A stretch of 64,000 nt of DNA from Pseudomonas sp. (lineage in GTDB: Bacteria > Pseudomonadota > Gammaproteobacteria > Pseudomonadales > Pseudomonadaceae), in the NCBI GenBank assembly GCA_030603065.1, contig JAUVYN010000007.1, positions 21,189 through 85,188 on the forward strand, read 5' to 3'. Shown here in pieces: positions 21,672 to 32,163 of the stretch; within the stretch, counting starts at the first letter, position 1; every line of letters starts with the position of its first letter. A model generated the notes under the pieces. That model was not told the DNA's origin. It ran no database searches and saw only the letters and a list, made by a program, of their open reading frames with translations. Both the position numbers and the translations under genes were made by a program.

Positions 21672-22826
21672 ATGAATTTGCCCATCTATCTGGATTATGC
21701 AGCCACTACGCCGGTCGATCCGCGCGTGGCCGAACTGATGATGGGCTGCCTGACCATGGACGGTAATTTTGCCAATCCGGCCTCTCGCTCGCACGTATAC
21801 GGATGGCGTGCAGAGGAGGCGGTGGAGCAGGGGCGTCGTCAGGTGGCGGATCTCATCGGGGCGGATCCCCGGGAGATCGTCTGGACGTCCGGGGCTACCG
21901 AAGCGTCCAATCTGGCGATCAAGGGCGTCGCCCATGCCGCCGGCGGAAGGGGGCGGCATCTGATCACTTCGCGCATCGAACACAAGGCGACCCTGGACAG
22001 CTGTCGTCAGCTCGAGCGTGAGGGCTTCGAGGTGACCTATCTTGATCCGGGTTCAGAGGGCGTCATAACCGCCAGGCAGCTCGGCGAGGCGCTGCGCGAT
22101 GACACGCTGCTGGTTACGCTGATGCACGTGAACAATGAAATCGGCACCATCAACGATCTGGCTGAGCTTGGTTCGATCGTGCGTGAGGCTGGGGCGCTCT
22201 TTCATGTGGACGCCGCCCAGTCGACCGGCAAGCTCGACATCGATCTGCGAGAGCTGCCGGTCGACCTGATGTCGCTCAGTGCGCACAAGACCTACGGCCC
22301 CAAGGGGATTGGAGCGCTATACGTGCGCCGTGGCCAGGCGCCTCGCATCGAAGCACTGATTCATGGTGGCGGACACGAACGCGGTATGCGTTCGGGTACC
22401 CTTGCTACCCACCAGATCGTGGGGATGGGAGAGGCGCTTGCGCTTGCCGGGAAGTGCATGGAAGAGGAGGTGGCCCGGATTCGTGGGCTTCGCGATCGCC
22501 TGCTCGGCGCGCTCGACCAGTTACCGGGAGTTCACCTCAACGGCAGTCAGGTTCGGCGCATTCCGCACAACCTGAATCTGGCCTTCGACGGCATCGACGG
22601 CGAGCTGCTGCTGCTTTCCCTTAAGGAGCTTGCCCTGTCTACCGGCTCTGCCTGCACCTCGGCGGCGGTCGAGCCGTCCTACGTGCTGCGCGGCATAGGA
22701 TTGCCCGATCACCTCGCGCACAGCTCCATTCGGCTATCGCTGGGTCGCTTTACCACGGAGGCAGAGGTCGATCGCGCGGCCGAAATCCTTTGTCGGACCG
22801 TCGAGCGGCTGCGTCAGGCGCAATAG
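21672..22826 (+). CDS. Cysteine desulfurase, IscS-type, lacking the IscU-docking C-terminal tail
   Basis: PLP enzyme that removes sulfur from cysteine as an enzyme-bound persulfide. It has 384 residues. The PLP lysine in [10 protein letters not shown] is Lys206 and the catalytic cysteine in [17 protein letters not shown] is Cys328, the same numbers as in E. coli IscS, so the two align without net gaps. E. coli IscS continues to 404. The missing 20-odd residues are the conserved SPLWEMY...DLNSIEW tail that contacts IscU. None of iscR, iscU, iscA, hscBA, fdx or iscX is nearby. It probably serves thiolation (tRNA, cofactors) or another scaffold rather than ISC; that is inference. Confidence 0.93.
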   Translation: MNLPIYLDYAATTPVDPRVAELMMGCLTMDGNFANPASRSHVYGWRAEEAVEQGRRQVADLIGADPREIVWTSGATEASNLAIKGVAHAAGGRGRHLITSRIEHKATLDSCRQLEREGFEVTYLDPGSEGVITARQLGEALRDDTLLVTLMHVNNEIGTINDLAELGSIVREAGALFHVDAAQSTGKLDIDLRELPVDLMSLSAHKTYGPKGIGALYVRRGQAPRIEALIHGGGHERGMRSGTLATHQIVGMGEALALAGKCMEEEVARIRGLRDRLLGALDQLPGVHLNGSQVRRIPHNLNLAFDGIDGELLLLSLKELALSTGSACTSAAVEPSYVLRGIGLPDHLAHSSIRLSLGRFTTEAEVDRAAEILCRTVERLRQAQ

Positions 22827-22856
22827 TGTAACCAGTCACGACAATTGCCGCTGCTG

Positions 22857-22886
22857 TTACACAGTTGTAGCTAACCTGCGTATAAT
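22857..22886 (+). promoter_or_regulatory. Probable promoter of ndk
   Basis: A perfect TATAAT at 22881-22886 with TTACAC 18 bases upstream as a weak -35, 62 bases before the ndk ATG. It sits in the 122-base gap where an isc operon would be expected to run. Confidence 0.6.
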
Positions 22887-22948
22887 CCGCGGGTTAAGAA
22901 TTCTTTGTAATCCAATATCCTCGCACAGTCACTTTTCTGGAGAACTTT

Positions 22949-23380
22949 ATGGCCGTAGAACGCACTCTGTCCATCATCAAGCCCGATGCCGTTGCCAAGA
23001 ACGTCATTGGTCAGATCATCAGCCGCTTCGAGCAGGCTGGTCTGAGCGTGGTGGCGGCCAAGATGGTTCAGCTGTCCCAGTCCGATGCCGAAGGCTTCTA
23101 CGCCGAACACAGCGCGCGCCCCTTCTTCAAGGATCTGGTCAGCTTCATGACCTCTGGTCCGGTTGTCGTTCAGGTACTTGAAGGTGAAGACGCAGTGATG
23201 AAGAATCGGCAGCTCATGGGCGCCACCAACCCGAAGGAAGCCGAGCCGGGCACCATTCGTGCCGATTTCGCCGAATCCATTGACGCCAATGCCGTACACG
23301 GTTCCGACTCTGCCACCTCTGCGGCACGTGAAGTAGCCTACTTCTTCGCCGAAACCGAGCTGTGCCAGCGCACCCGCTGA
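22949..23380 (+). CDS. ndk: Nucleoside diphosphate kinase
   Basis: Balances nucleoside triphosphate pools by phosphotransfer through an active-site histidine. It has 143 residues, full length. [21 protein letters not shown] and the NAVHGSDS motif with the phosphorylated His are intact. TGGAGAAC lies before the ATG. In relatives it follows iscX; here it follows the lone desulfurase and has its own promoter-like sequence. Confidence 0.97.
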   Translation: MAVERTLSIIKPDAVAKNVIGQIISRFEQAGLSVVAAKMVQLSQSDAEGFYAEHSARPFFKDLVSFMTSGPVVVQVLEGEDAVMKNRQLMGATNPKEAEPGTIRADFAESIDANAVHGSDSATSAAREVAYFFAETELCQRTR

Positions 23381-23408
23381 ATCATCAACCCGAGCGATGT
23401 AACCAGAC

Positions 23409-24557
23409 ATGATCCAGTCTACCGGCAAGACCAACCTCCTTGGGCTCACGCAGCCCAAGATGGAAGCCTTCTTCGAACAGCTCGGGGAGAAGCGTTTTCG
23501 TGCCGGTCAGATCATGAAGTGGATACATCATTATGGCGTCGATGATTTCGACGCCATGACCAATGTCGGCAAGGCCCTGCGCGAAAAGCTCAAGGCCTGC
23601 GCTGAAATTCGCGGCCCCGAAGTGGTCAGCGAAGATATTTCAAAGGATGGCACGCGCAAGTGGGTAGTGCGGGTGGCGTCCGGTAGTTGCGTCGAAACGG
23701 TGTACATTCCGCAGAACGGCCGCGGCACCCTGTGTGTATCCTCGCAAGCCGGCTGCGCACTTGACTGCAGCTTCTGCTCCACCGGCAAACAGGGCTTCAA
23801 CAGCGACCTTACGGCCGCCGAGATCATCGGTCAGGTATGGGTGGCGAACAAGTCTTTCGGCACCATCCCGGCGAAGATGGATCGCGCCATCACCAATGTA
23901 GTTATGATGGGGATGGGTGAGCCGCTGCTCAACTTCGATAATGTCGTCGATGCAATGAACCTTATGATGGACGACCTGGGCTACGGGATTTCCAAGCGCA
24001 AGGTTACGCTGTCCACATCGGGTGTCGTGCCGATGATCCACCGGCTCGGTGAAGTCACCGATGTCGCATTGGCGCTGTCTCTGCATGCCCCGAATGACGA
24101 GTTGCGCGATCAGCTGGTTCCCCTTAACAAGAAGTATCCGCTCAAGGAATTGCTTGCCGCCTGCAACGCCTACATTGGTCGGCTTGGGGAAAAACGGGTG
24201 CTTACGGTGGAGTACACGTTGCTCAAGGATGTCAACGATCAGCCTGAACACGCGGTACAGATGATCGAGCTGTTGCGCAACACGCCTTGCAAGATCAACC
24301 TCATTCCGTTCAATCCGTTTCCTCACTCCGGCTACGAACGCCCAAGCGCCAATGCCATTCGGCGCTTTCAGGACATGCTCCATCGCGCTGGCTACAACGT
24401 AACGGTGCGTACCACCCGGGGGGAAGACATCGACGCAGCCTGCGGACAACTGGTGGGTCAGGTGGCCGATCGTACGCGCCGCAGTGAACGCTACATCGCC
24501 GTGCGTCAGCTGGCCGCTGACGAGCCCGGTAGTCTCGTACAACCCGTCGGGCGCTGA
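23409..24557 (+). CDS. rlmN: Dual-specificity RNA methyltransferase RlmN
   Basis: Radical-SAM enzyme making m2A at 23S rRNA A2503 and tRNA A37. It has 382 residues. The CxxxCxxC cluster is Cys116, Cys120 and Cys123 (CALDCSFC), and the C-terminal [15 protein letters not shown] contains the catalytic cysteine. The conserved ndk-rlmN-pilF order supports the call. It needs a 4Fe-4S cluster, so an iron-sulfur assembly system must exist elsewhere in the genome. Confidence 0.96.
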   Translation: MIQSTGKTNLLGLTQPKMEAFFEQLGEKRFRAGQIMKWIHHYGVDDFDAMTNVGKALREKLKACAEIRGPEVVSEDISKDGTRKWVVRVASGSCVETVYIPQNGRGTLCVSSQAGCALDCSFCSTGKQGFNSDLTAAEIIGQVWVANKSFGTIPAKMDRAITNVVMMGMGEPLLNFDNVVDAMNLMMDDLGYGISKRKVTLSTSGVVPMIHRLGEVTDVALALSLHAPNDELRDQLVPLNKKYPLKELLAACNAYIGRLGEKRVLTVEYTLLKDVNDQPEHAVQMIELLRNTPCKINLIPFNPFPHSGYERPSANAIRRFQDMLHRAGYNVTVRTTRGEDIDAACGQLVGQVADRTRRSERYIAVRQLAADEPGSLVQPVGR

Positions 24558-24577
24558 AAATGGACAGGAAGACCATC

Positions 24578-25330
24578 GTGAAGACTAAATGGATTCTGGT
24601 GACAGCTCTCTCATTGGTGCTGTCCGGTTGCATGACCACGCTCGATCAGCCAAAGCGTGCAGCAGATCCGAACGCTGCGAGGGAGTCCTTCATCCAGCTT
24701 GGTATCGGCTATTTGCAGAGCGGGGATACCGCCGGAGCCAAGGGGCCGCTATCCGAAGCGTTGAAAATCGATCCGCGTTCGGCATCTGCACATACCGCCA
24801 TGGCATTGGTGTTTCAGCAGGAGGGAGAATACTCTTCAGCTGAAAAGCATTTCCGTTCGGCGCTCTCCAGTGAGCCCTCGAATCCGCGGGTATTGAACAA
24901 TTTCGGCGCTTTTCTGCTTGCCCAGGAGCGCTATCCGGAGGCATTGACGATGTTTCGCAGGGCCTCCGAAGATACCCTGTACAGTGAGCGCTCCAGGGTC
25001 TTCGAAAACCTCGGCATGACCTACCAGCGGATGAATCAGCCGGAGCAGGCCAAGGCTGCCTTCGAACGCGCGCTGCGGCTCAACGCACGCCAGCCGACAG
25101 CCATGATCGAGCTGGCCCGTATTGAGTTTGCAGCGCAAAACTATGTCCCGGCCTGGGACTACTACCGGCGCTTCGCGCAGGTTTCCACGCAGGATGCGTC
25201 TACTCTTTGGCTCGGTGTGCAGTTGGCACGCCGTTTTGAAGATCATAACAGCGCAGCCAGCTATGCTCTGCAGTTGCGCCGTCTCTACCCTGCCAGTCCC
25301 GAGGCCAAGGCGCTTAGCGCGTCGGAGTGA
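24578..25330 (+). CDS. pilF: Type IV pilus biogenesis/stability lipoprotein PilF (PilW)
   Basis: Outer-membrane TPR lipoprotein acting as pilotin for the PilQ secretin. About 250 residues. The signal peptide ends in lipobox LSGC (Cys18 from the GTG start) and is followed by about six TPR-like helices (VLNNFGAFLLAQERYPEAL, VFENLGMTYQRMNQPEQAK). The GTG at 24578 is preferred because AGGAAG lies 6 bases upstream; the ATG at 24560, three bases past the rlmN stop, has no ribosome site. Sequence and position match P. aeruginosa PilF. Confidence 0.92.
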   Translation: MKTKWILVTALSLVLSGCMTTLDQPKRAADPNAARESFIQLGIGYLQSGDTAGAKGPLSEALKIDPRSASAHTAMALVFQQEGEYSSAEKHFRSALSSEPSNPRVLNNFGAFLLAQERYPEALTMFRRASEDTLYSERSRVFENLGMTYQRMNQPEQAKAAFERALRLNARQPTAMIELARIEFAAQNYVPAWDYYRRFAQVSTQDASTLWLGVQLARRFEDHNSAASYALQLRRLYPASPEAKALSASE

Positions 25331-25332
25331 TG

Positions 25333-26334
25333 ATGAACGCATACCAGCCAGATGTCGCAGCAGGCAATCAGGACACGCTGCGGTCCGCCAATCCGGGAAG
25401 CGTGCTACGTGAAGCCCGCCTGGCTCAGGGATTGAGTGAAAAAGAAGTCGCTACCAGTTTGCGGCTGTCACCGCGCACTCTCGAATATATCGAGGCGGGG
25501 CAGTTCGACCGCTTGCCGGGGGACACATTCAGCCGTGGTTACATACGCGCCTATGCGCGTCTGCTTCGTCTCGATGCGAACCAGTTGGTGCTCGATTATG
25601 ACCGCTTGATGGGCATACAGAGCCGCGAGCGGCCGGTCAGCGGTATCAGCAAGATTTCCACGTACAGCCCGAAAGCCAGTCGGCGCAATCACATGTGGCT
25701 CCGCGCCAGTACGGCAGGCGTTCTTGCCGCTGTGATGGCATCAGCGCTGTGGTGGTGGAACGATAACCGTATGCTGACCAACCAGACAGCCGGCATGGAC
25801 AGTGAGATCCTTCTCGAGGAGGTTCTCGTCGATGCGCTACCGCTTCCGGTTCCGGTACCCGGAATCAGGCTGGCTGGGATGCCCTTTGGAGAAGAGGCGG
25901 TAGCCAGTGTCACCGCCTATGCCGGCGGCGAGGAAGACGGCGCGAGCGAGGGCGGCGAAGATACGCCGGCGGAAGAGGTTGCTCCGGGTGAAACGCCTCC
26001 GCTGACGCCGGCTCCGGCCACTCAGGCTTCCGCGGGCCAGGTTGGCGCTTCCGCTGCCCCCGCAGCGGGCGCGAGCACTCCTGCCGCTGCTGGTTCCGGG
26101 CTCAGCATGGGTTTTAGCGGTGCCTGCTGGGTGCAGGTAAGCACGGCGGACGGGCGTGTTCTGCACAGCGCGCTGATGCAGGGCGGACAATCACTGGATA
26201 TCGCCCATGATGGCCCGCTTCAGCTGGTTATCGGGGCAGTAGAGGCGCTCTCGAGTATCCAATTCCGTGGGTCTCAGGTCGAACTGCCGGCCAATCGCAC
26301 AACTGGAGTGGTTCGGCTCAGGCTGGGCCAGTAA
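25333..26334 (+). CDS. rodZ: Cytoskeletal protein RodZ
   Basis: Bitopic inner-membrane protein linking MreB to the cell-wall elongation machinery. It has 333 residues. The N-terminal helix-turn-helix domain ([30 protein letters not shown]) is cytoplasmic. One membrane helix lies near residue 125, followed by an acidic then Ala/Pro-rich linker and a C-terminal DUF4115 domain ([20 protein letters not shown]). The ATG at 25333 is spaced 5 bases from GGAG; another at 25330 is too close. The gene abuts pilF. Confidence 0.93.
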   Translation: MNAYQPDVAAGNQDTLRSANPGSVLREARLAQGLSEKEVATSLRLSPRTLEYIEAGQFDRLPGDTFSRGYIRAYARLLRLDANQLVLDYDRLMGIQSRERPVSGISKISTYSPKASRRNHMWLRASTAGVLAAVMASALWWWNDNRMLTNQTAGMDSEILLEEVLVDALPLPVPVPGIRLAGMPFGEEAVASVTAYAGGEEDGASEGGEDTPAEEVAPGETPPLTPAPATQASAGQVGASAAPAAGASTPAAAGSGLSMGFSGACWVQVSTADGRVLHSALMQGGQSLDIAHDGPLQLVIGAVEALSSIQFRGSQVELPANRTTGVVRLRLGQ

Positions 26335-26348
26335 CTAGGGGAGACAAC

Positions 26349-27461
26349 ATGCACCAGGAGTCACCCATCAAGCGCCGGGCGTCCCGTCAGATTCGCGTCG
26401 GCTCGGTGCTGGTTGGCGGCGATGCGCCCATTTCCGTGCAAAGCATGACCAACACAGAGACCTGCGATGTTGCCGCTACCCTTGATCAGATAGGCCGGCT
26501 TGAAGCCGCCGGTGCGGATATCGTCCGGGTTTCCGTGCCAAGCATGGAAGCCGCCGAAGCCTTTGGCGAAATCCGCAAGCAGACCAGCATGGCACTGGTC
26601 GCAGATATTCACTTCGACTACAAGATCGCCCTGCGCGTGGCCGATCTAGGCGTCGATTGCCTACGCATCAACCCCGGCAATATCGGCCGTGAGGATCGGG
26701 TCCGCGCTGTCGTGGATGCCGCGCGGCACAACGGTATACCGATTCGAATCGGTGTCAACGCCGGTTCGCTCGAGAAGGACCTGCAAAAGAAGTACGGAGA
26801 GCCCACGCCGGAGGCGCTGGTTGAATCCGCGTTGCGCCACGTCGAGCATCTTGATCGTCTGGACTTTCAGGATTTCAAGGTCAGCGTAAAGGCTTCAGAT
26901 GTGTTCATGGCCGTGGGCGCCTACCGGCTGCTCGCCCAGCAGATCGTACAACCGCTGCACCTGGGTATCACCGAAGCCGGTGGGTTGCGCTCCGGCACCG
27001 TCAAGTCAGCCGTTGGCCTCGGCATGTTGCTTGCCGAGGGTATCGGTGACACTATCCGCATCTCTCTGGCCGCCGACCCGGTGGAAGAGATCAAGGTCGG
27101 CTTTGACATCCTCAAGTCCCTGCGCCTGCGTTCCCGCGGTATCAACTTCATCGCCTGTCCCAGTTGCTCACGACAGAATTTCGATGTGGTCAAGACCATG
27201 AACGAGCTGGAGCAGCGCCTCGACGATGTCCTCGTTCCACTGGACGTTGCGGTGATTGGCTGCGTGGTGAACGGCCCTGGGGAAGCGCGAGAAGCCGACA
27301 TCGGGCTCACTGGCGGTACGCCCAACAATCTGATCTACGTTGACGGTGCGCCTGACCAGAAGGTCGACAATGCCGGTCTTGTGGATCGGCTCGAAAGAAT
27401 GATTCGCGACAAGGTCGCCGCGAAGCAGGCGTTGGACGCACGGACCATCGCCCGCGGCTGA
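26349..27461 (+). CDS. ispG: 4-hydroxy-3-methylbut-2-en-1-yl diphosphate synthase
   Basis: Penultimate step of the MEP isoprenoid pathway, a 4Fe-4S enzyme. It has 370 residues. [28 protein letters not shown] and the cluster cysteines in [11 protein letters not shown] plus [12 protein letters not shown] are intact. GGGAGACAAC precedes the ATG. It sits between rodZ and hisS, the standard order. Confidence 0.97.
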   Translation: MHQESPIKRRASRQIRVGSVLVGGDAPISVQSMTNTETCDVAATLDQIGRLEAAGADIVRVSVPSMEAAEAFGEIRKQTSMALVADIHFDYKIALRVADLGVDCLRINPGNIGREDRVRAVVDAARHNGIPIRIGVNAGSLEKDLQKKYGEPTPEALVESALRHVEHLDRLDFQDFKVSVKASDVFMAVGAYRLLAQQIVQPLHLGITEAGGLRSGTVKSAVGLGMLLAEGIGDTIRISLAADPVEEIKVGFDILKSLRLRSRGINFIACPSCSRQNFDVVKTMNELEQRLDDVLVPLDVAVIGCVVNGPGEAREADIGLTGGTPNNLIYVDGAPDQKVDNAGLVDRLERMIRDKVAAKQALDARTIARG

Positions 27462-27475
27462 AACAGGATACTGAA

Positions 27476-28753
27476 TTGAAGACTTTGCAAGCCGTGCGCG
27501 GCATGAATGACATCCTGCCCGCCGATAGCCCCCTGTGGCTGCATTTCGAGCGTACCGTGGCCGATCTGCTCGCCTCCTACGGCTATCAGCAGATCAGACT
27601 GCCGATCGTCGAGCCCACAGAGCTGTTCAAGCGCTCGATCGGCGAAGTGACCGATATCGTCGAGAAGGAAATGTACACCTTCGCCGACCGCAACGGTGAT
27701 TCGCTCACATTGCGTCCGGAAGGTACAGCCGGGTGCGTGCGAGCCATGCTCGAACATGGACTGCTGGGTGCCGGTGCCTCCCACAAGGTCTGGTACAACG
27801 GTCCGATGTTCCGCCACGAGCGGCCGCAAAAGGGACGTTATCGGCAGTTTCATCAGATTGGGGTCGAGACCTTCAATCTGACCGGGCCGGATATCGATGC
27901 CGAACTCATCGTACTGACCTGGCGACTATGGAAAAAGCTGGGTCTCGCCGAGGCCGTGAAGCTCGAACTGAACAGTCTCGGTAGTAGTGAGGATCGGGCA
28001 CGCTATCGAGAGGCGCTCGTGGCCTATCTCCAGGCTCGTTTCGATCAGTTGGATGAAGACAGCCAGCGGCGCCTGTCCAGCAATCCTCTTCGGGTGCTGG
28101 ACAGCAAGAACCCCCAGACCCAGGCGCTCCTGGTAGATGCCCCTCAGCTGGGCGACTACCTGAACGACCAGGCCCAGGCACATTTCGATCGGCTGCGCGC
28201 GCTGCTCGACGCCGCAGGGGTTCCCTATGTCGTCAATCCGCGGCTGGTCCGCGGTCTCGATTATTACGGATTGACTGTGTTCGAGTGGGTCACAGATCGG
28301 CTGGGTGCTCAGGGTACCGTTTGTGCTGGCGGCCGCTACGATGGGCTGGTCGAGCAGCTCGGAGGCAAGCCTGCCCCCGCCGTTGGATTCGCCATGGGCA
28401 TCGAGCGGCTATTGCTGCTGATCGAAACCCTCGAGCTGGTGCCGGCCGAGCTCTCACGCCAGGTCGATCTCTATCTGGTTAGCCTGGGCGAAGCCGCGGA
28501 GGTGGCAGCCATCCAGCTTGCCGAACAGCTGCGTGATGCCTTGCCGTCGGTGCGTCTGGTAGTGCATTGTGGCGGCGGCAGCTTCAAGAGTCAGTTCAAG
28601 AAGGCCGACAAGTCGGGTGCGCTCTACGCACTGATCCTCGGCGAGGACGAGGCTTCCCGGCAGCAGGTCGGCCTGAAACCGCTGCGAGACCATGGGGAAC
28701 AGGAAAATCTGGCATGGCAGGATCTGCCGGAGCGTTTACGGCAACTGCTCTGA
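27476..28753 (+). CDS. hisS: Histidyl-tRNA synthetase
   Basis: Class II aminoacyl-tRNA synthetase of 425 residues. Motif 1, motif 2 ([21 protein letters not shown]), the histidine-binding [16 protein letters not shown] and motif 3 ([14 protein letters not shown]) are present, followed by a C-terminal anticodon-binding domain. The start is a TTG at 27476, with AGGA 7 bases upstream and the family N-terminus [14 protein letters not shown] directly after it. No better ATG exists before that motif. Confidence 0.96.
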   Translation: MKTLQAVRGMNDILPADSPLWLHFERTVADLLASYGYQQIRLPIVEPTELFKRSIGEVTDIVEKEMYTFADRNGDSLTLRPEGTAGCVRAMLEHGLLGAGASHKVWYNGPMFRHERPQKGRYRQFHQIGVETFNLTGPDIDAELIVLTWRLWKKLGLAEAVKLELNSLGSSEDRARYREALVAYLQARFDQLDEDSQRRLSSNPLRVLDSKNPQTQALLVDAPQLGDYLNDQAQAHFDRLRALLDAAGVPYVVNPRLVRGLDYYGLTVFEWVTDRLGAQGTVCAGGRYDGLVEQLGGKPAPAVGFAMGIERLLLLIETLELVPAELSRQVDLYLVSLGEAAEVAAIQLAEQLRDALPSVRLVVHCGGGSFKSQFKKADKSGALYALILGEDEASRQQVGLKPLRDHGEQENLAWQDLPERLRQLL

Positions 28754-28792
28754 AGCAGGCCGGCTGACGCAATCAAACTGAAGGAGCGTAGG

Positions 28793-29434
28793 GTGACTTA
28801 CCAGACAGAAGAAGAACAGGTCGAAAAGCTCAAGGAACTGTGGCGCCGGCATGGCGTGCCGCTGCTGACCGGTGCCGCATTGGCACTGGCCGGGGTGATC
28901 GGCTGGAACACCTGGAATGCCAATCAGGAAACGCGCGCAGCCAATGCTTCGGCGCTCTATCAGTCGATGCTCGAATCGGTGCTGGAGGAGGGGAGCGAGG
29001 AAGCACGTACCCGTGGGGCTGAACTCGCCGAGCAACTGCGCAGCGAGTATCCCCGGACCCGCTATGCACAGTTCGCTGGTATGTTGCAGGCCCGCCTGGC
29101 GGTAGACGCAGGCGATTTCGCTGCAGCGGAAAGCCTGCTGCGCGAAGTACTCGACAACACCAGCGACAAGGCCCAGGCCGAGGTCGTTCGGCAACGTCTG
29201 GCTCGTGTCCTGGCCGAGCAGGAGCGTGCCGAGGAAGGATTGGCGCTGTTCAACGACAGCGTTACCGGACAGTTGTTGTCCGGAAGAGAAGAAGTGCGTG
29301 GTGATCTGCTCCAGCGCCTCGGCCGAATCGACGAGGCACGTGACGCCTATCGTGCCGCCATCCGTGCTGTGGAAGATCCGCGCGCACGCCCGCAGTTACA
29401 GCTCAAACTTGATGACCTGGCGGAGGAAGCCTAG
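28793..29434 (+). CDS. yfgM: Ancillary SecYEG translocon subunit / YfgM family TPR protein
   Basis: Inner-membrane protein of 213 residues with one N-terminal membrane helix (about residues 21-40) and a periplasmic TPR-like domain (DUF2133). In E. coli YfgM joins SecYEG and PpiD and affects the Rcs response. MTYQTEEEQVEKLKELWRRHG is the family N-terminus. The start is a GTG at 28793 behind AAGGAG. The stop codon overlaps the bamB start, and hisS-yfgM-bamB-der is the conserved order. Confidence 0.92.
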   Translation: MTYQTEEEQVEKLKELWRRHGVPLLTGAALALAGVIGWNTWNANQETRAANASALYQSMLESVLEEGSEEARTRGAELAEQLRSEYPRTRYAQFAGMLQARLAVDAGDFAAAESLLREVLDNTSDKAQAEVVRQRLARVLAEQERAEEGLALFNDSVTGQLLSGREEVRGDLLQRLGRIDEARDAYRAAIRAVEDPRARPQLQLKLDDLAEEA

Positions 29435-30579
29435 TGAAGCAGATGTCCCGTTACCTTGCGCTGGGTCTTTCGGCCCTGCTCATTGCAGGTTGCGGCAGCA
29501 GCGGCAAGCGAGAGCTGCCACCTGCCGAGCTGGAGCGTTTTACCGCTGAGGTGGATTTACAGCGAAGCTGGTCGCGCAATATCGGTGCAGGGCAGGGCAA
29601 GCGCTACAACACGCTGGTGCCGGCCCTGGATGGGCTGACGCTCTATGCAGCCGATGTAAATGGCCGCGTGTTTGCCCTGGAGCGGGACACCGGCGCGGTA
29701 ATCTGGCAGACCCGTCTGCGCGAGCCCACTTCGGGTGCGGTGGGCGCAGGGAGTGGCCGAGTCATGGTCGGCACGCTCGATGGCCAGGTCATCGTGCTCG
29801 ATGAGTCCGACGGAAGCGAGCTCTGGCGTGCGCAGGTTTCCAGCGAAGTGCTTGCGCCGCCCCAAACCAATGGTGATGTGGTCGTCGTCCAGAGTCAGGA
29901 CGACACCCTGACTGCCTTCGATATCTCCACCGGCGAACAGCGCTGGACCCATCAGTCGAGCCTGCCGGTGCTGACGGTGCGCGGCCATGCTGCGCCGGTA
30001 GTGAGTCTGCGCCAGGTCTTTGCCGGTCTTGCCAGCGGCCGAGTGGTATCGCTCGACGCCAACAGCGGCACGGTCATCTGGGAAGAGCGAGTGGCGCAGC
30101 CACGCGGACGCTCGGAGCTGGAACGAATGGTCGATATCGACGGCAGCCTGCTGTTGGTTGATCAGACCCTGTATGCTGCGACCTTCCAGGGCAACCTGGC
30201 GGCGCTCGACATCGAGACCGGCTCGACTCGCTGGCAGCATCCGGCATCCAGCCACGGTGGCCCCGGTGCTGGCTTCGGCAGTGTCTACATCAGCCATGCC
30301 AACGGAACGGTGGAGGCCTTCGACCAGAACAGGCCAACGTCGCTCTGGCGCAATGAAAGCCTCGCGCGGCGCAAGTTGACCGCTCCGGTGGCATTCAGCA
30401 GCTATGTCGCTGTCGCCGATTTCGAGGGCTATGTGCACCTGCTCGCGCAGACCGATGGTCGCCTGGTCGCGCGTACCCGGGTCGACCGCCGGGGCGTTCG
30501 TGTACCGCCAATCGTGCTGGGTGACACCCTGTATGTCTACGGCAACAGCGGTAATCTGGTAGCGCTGCGCCTGCCCTAG
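29434..30579 (+). CDS. bamB: Outer membrane protein assembly factor BamB
   Basis: Outer-membrane lipoprotein of the BAM complex, 381 residues. The lipobox is IAGC with Cys20. It is an eight-bladed PQQ-like beta-propeller; repeats such as [19 protein letters not shown] and [20 protein letters not shown] are visible. The start is a GTG at 29434 that overlaps the yfgM stop, behind GGAGG; an ATG at 29443 is an alternative. A hairpin with a T-rich tail separates it from der. Confidence 0.94.
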   Translation: MKQMSRYLALGLSALLIAGCGSSGKRELPPAELERFTAEVDLQRSWSRNIGAGQGKRYNTLVPALDGLTLYAADVNGRVFALERDTGAVIWQTRLREPTSGAVGAGSGRVMVGTLDGQVIVLDESDGSELWRAQVSSEVLAPPQTNGDVVVVQSQDDTLTAFDISTGEQRWTHQSSLPVLTVRGHAAPVVSLRQVFAGLASGRVVSLDANSGTVIWEERVAQPRGRSELERMVDIDGSLLLVDQTLYAATFQGNLAALDIETGSTRWQHPASSHGGPGAGFGSVYISHANGTVEAFDQNRPTSLWRNESLARRKLTAPVAFSSYVAVADFEGYVHLLAQTDGRLVARTRVDRRGVRVPPIVLGDTLYVYGNSGNLVALRLP

Positions 30580-30602
30580 TAGCAAACGAGTTATACTTTC
30601 CC

Positions 30603-30640
30603 GGCCGCTGCCCACAAGGGGCCGCGGCCGTGTTGTTTTT
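30603..30640 (+). terminator. Hairpin with T-rich tail between bamB and der
   Basis: GGCCGC...GCGGCC with an inner GCCC/GGGC stem and loop ACAA is followed by TGTTGTTTTT. It is probably a terminator or partial attenuator, because der follows only 31 bases later. Confidence 0.6.
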
Positions 30641-30670
30641 GCTGGCATGCCGAGCATGCGCGGAGTGATC

Positions 30671-32113
30671 ATGGTTCCTGTAATTGCCCTGGTGGGGCGC
30701 CCCAATGTGGGGAAATCCACGCTCTTCAATCGCCTGACCAAGAGTCGGGACGCAATCGTTGCCGATGTGGCAGGGCTGACCCGCGATCGCAAGTACGGCG
30801 AAGCAACCTGGCAGGGCAAGACCTATATTCTGGTCGATACCGGAGGTATCAGCGGCGACGAGCGTGGCATCGATACCGTGATGGCTGGACAATCGCTGCT
30901 GGCGATCGAAGAGGCGGACGCAGTGCTCTTTCTGGTCGACGCACAGGCAGGGCGAACCGCCGCCGACGAGATGATTGCGAGTCACCTGCGCAAGCGCCAG
31001 AAACACACTTTTTTGATTGCGAACAAGCTCGACGGTGCGCAGCAGGACGCGATTCTGGGAGAGTTTTCTTCGCTTGGTCTGGGTGCGCCCATCCCCATTG
31101 CCGCAGCCCACGGACGCAACATCAATCCGATGCTCGAGGCGGTACTGGGTGAAGACGGCGTGGCCACGGTCGAACTCGATGCCGAAGGTAATCCGGTGGA
31201 GCGGCGTATCGTCGAGCCGATCGGTACCAAGATTGCGGTGATCGGGCGACCCAACGTGGGCAAGTCAACGCTGGTGAACCGAATGCTGGGCGAAGACCGG
31301 GTAGTGGTTTTCGACCAGGCCGGCACCACCCGTGACAGCATCTACATTCCCTATCATCGCCATGAAAAGCCCTACACGCTCATCGATACGGCCGGGGTTC
31401 GGCGCCGTGGCAAGGTCTTCGAGGCGGTCGAGAAATTCTCGGTGATCAAGGCGCTACAGGCCATCGAAGACGCGAACGTGGTGATTTTCGTGATCGATGC
31501 GCGTGAGGGCGTGGTCGAGCAGGATCTGCACCTGCTGGGCTTCGTGCTCGAAGCGGGTCGCGCGCTGGTTGTGGCGGTCAATAAATGGGACGGGATGGAC
31601 GAGCGCGAGAAGGACTTCGTCAAGACCGAGCTACAACGCCGCTTGATCTTTACCCAGTTTGCCGACCTGCATTTCATTTCCGCGCTGCACGGGAGCGGCG
31701 TCGGGTTGCTCTACAAGTCGGTCGACAAGGCTTACGAAAGCGCAATGACCAAGGTGCCAACGCGGCGACTGACTGAGATCCTGGAGGCTGCGGTGGCAGA
31801 GCATCAGCCGCCGCTGGTCAATGGCCGGAGGATCAAGCTGCGCTACGCGCATCTGGGTGGCTCCAATCCACCGATCATCGTGATTCACGGCAATCAGGTG
31901 GATTCAGTGCCGCGGTCGTACACCAAGTATCTGGAAAATACCTATCGCAAGGTACTGAAATTGTCGGGTACGCCAATTCGGGTTGAATACAAGGGCGGCG
32001 ATAATCCCTTCGCTGATCGCAAGAACGCCCTTAGCGAACGCCAGGTGAACAAGAAGCGCCGGCTGATGAGTCACCACAAGAAAGCCGAGAAGAAGCGCAA
32101 GGACAAGCGCTGA
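30671..32113 (+). CDS. der: Ribosome assembly GTPase Der (EngA)
   Basis: Essential double GTPase of 50S subunit assembly, 480 residues. Two G domains are seen: GRPNVGKST near residues 8-16 and again near 185-195, each with its DTAG/DTGG and NKxD motifs. A KH-like C-terminal domain and a basic tail rich in Lys/Arg follow. The ATG at 30671 is chosen: GGAG lies 6 bases upstream and [16 protein letters not shown] is the Pseudomonas N-terminus. An ATG 8 codons upstream lies in the hairpin region. Confidence 0.96.
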   Translation: MVPVIALVGRPNVGKSTLFNRLTKSRDAIVADVAGLTRDRKYGEATWQGKTYILVDTGGISGDERGIDTVMAGQSLLAIEEADAVLFLVDAQAGRTAADEMIASHLRKRQKHTFLIANKLDGAQQDAILGEFSSLGLGAPIPIAAAHGRNINPMLEAVLGEDGVATVELDAEGNPVERRIVEPIGTKIAVIGRPNVGKSTLVNRMLGEDRVVVFDQAGTTRDSIYIPYHRHEKPYTLIDTAGVRRRGKVFEAVEKFSVIKALQAIEDANVVIFVIDAREGVVEQDLHLLGFVLEAGRALVVAVNKWDGMDEREKDFVKTELQRRLIFTQFADLHFISALHGSGVGLLYKSVDKAYESAMTKVPTRRLTEILEAAVAEHQPPLVNGRRIKLRYAHLGGSNPPIIVIHGNQVDSVPRSYTKYLENTYRKVLKLSGTPIRVEYKGGDNPFADRKNALSERQVNKKRRLMSHHKKAEKKRKDKR

Positions 32114-32131
32114 ATCGGTCGGCACGCTATG

Positions 32132-32163
32132 AGCAAGGGCGCCCCAAGGCGCCCTTGCTGTTT
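32132..32163. terminator. Terminator between convergent der and leuA
   Basis: GCAAGGGCGCC and GGCGCCCTTGC form an 11-bp stem around a short loop, followed by TGTTT on the plus strand. It overlaps the leuA stop codon. Confidence 0.8.
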
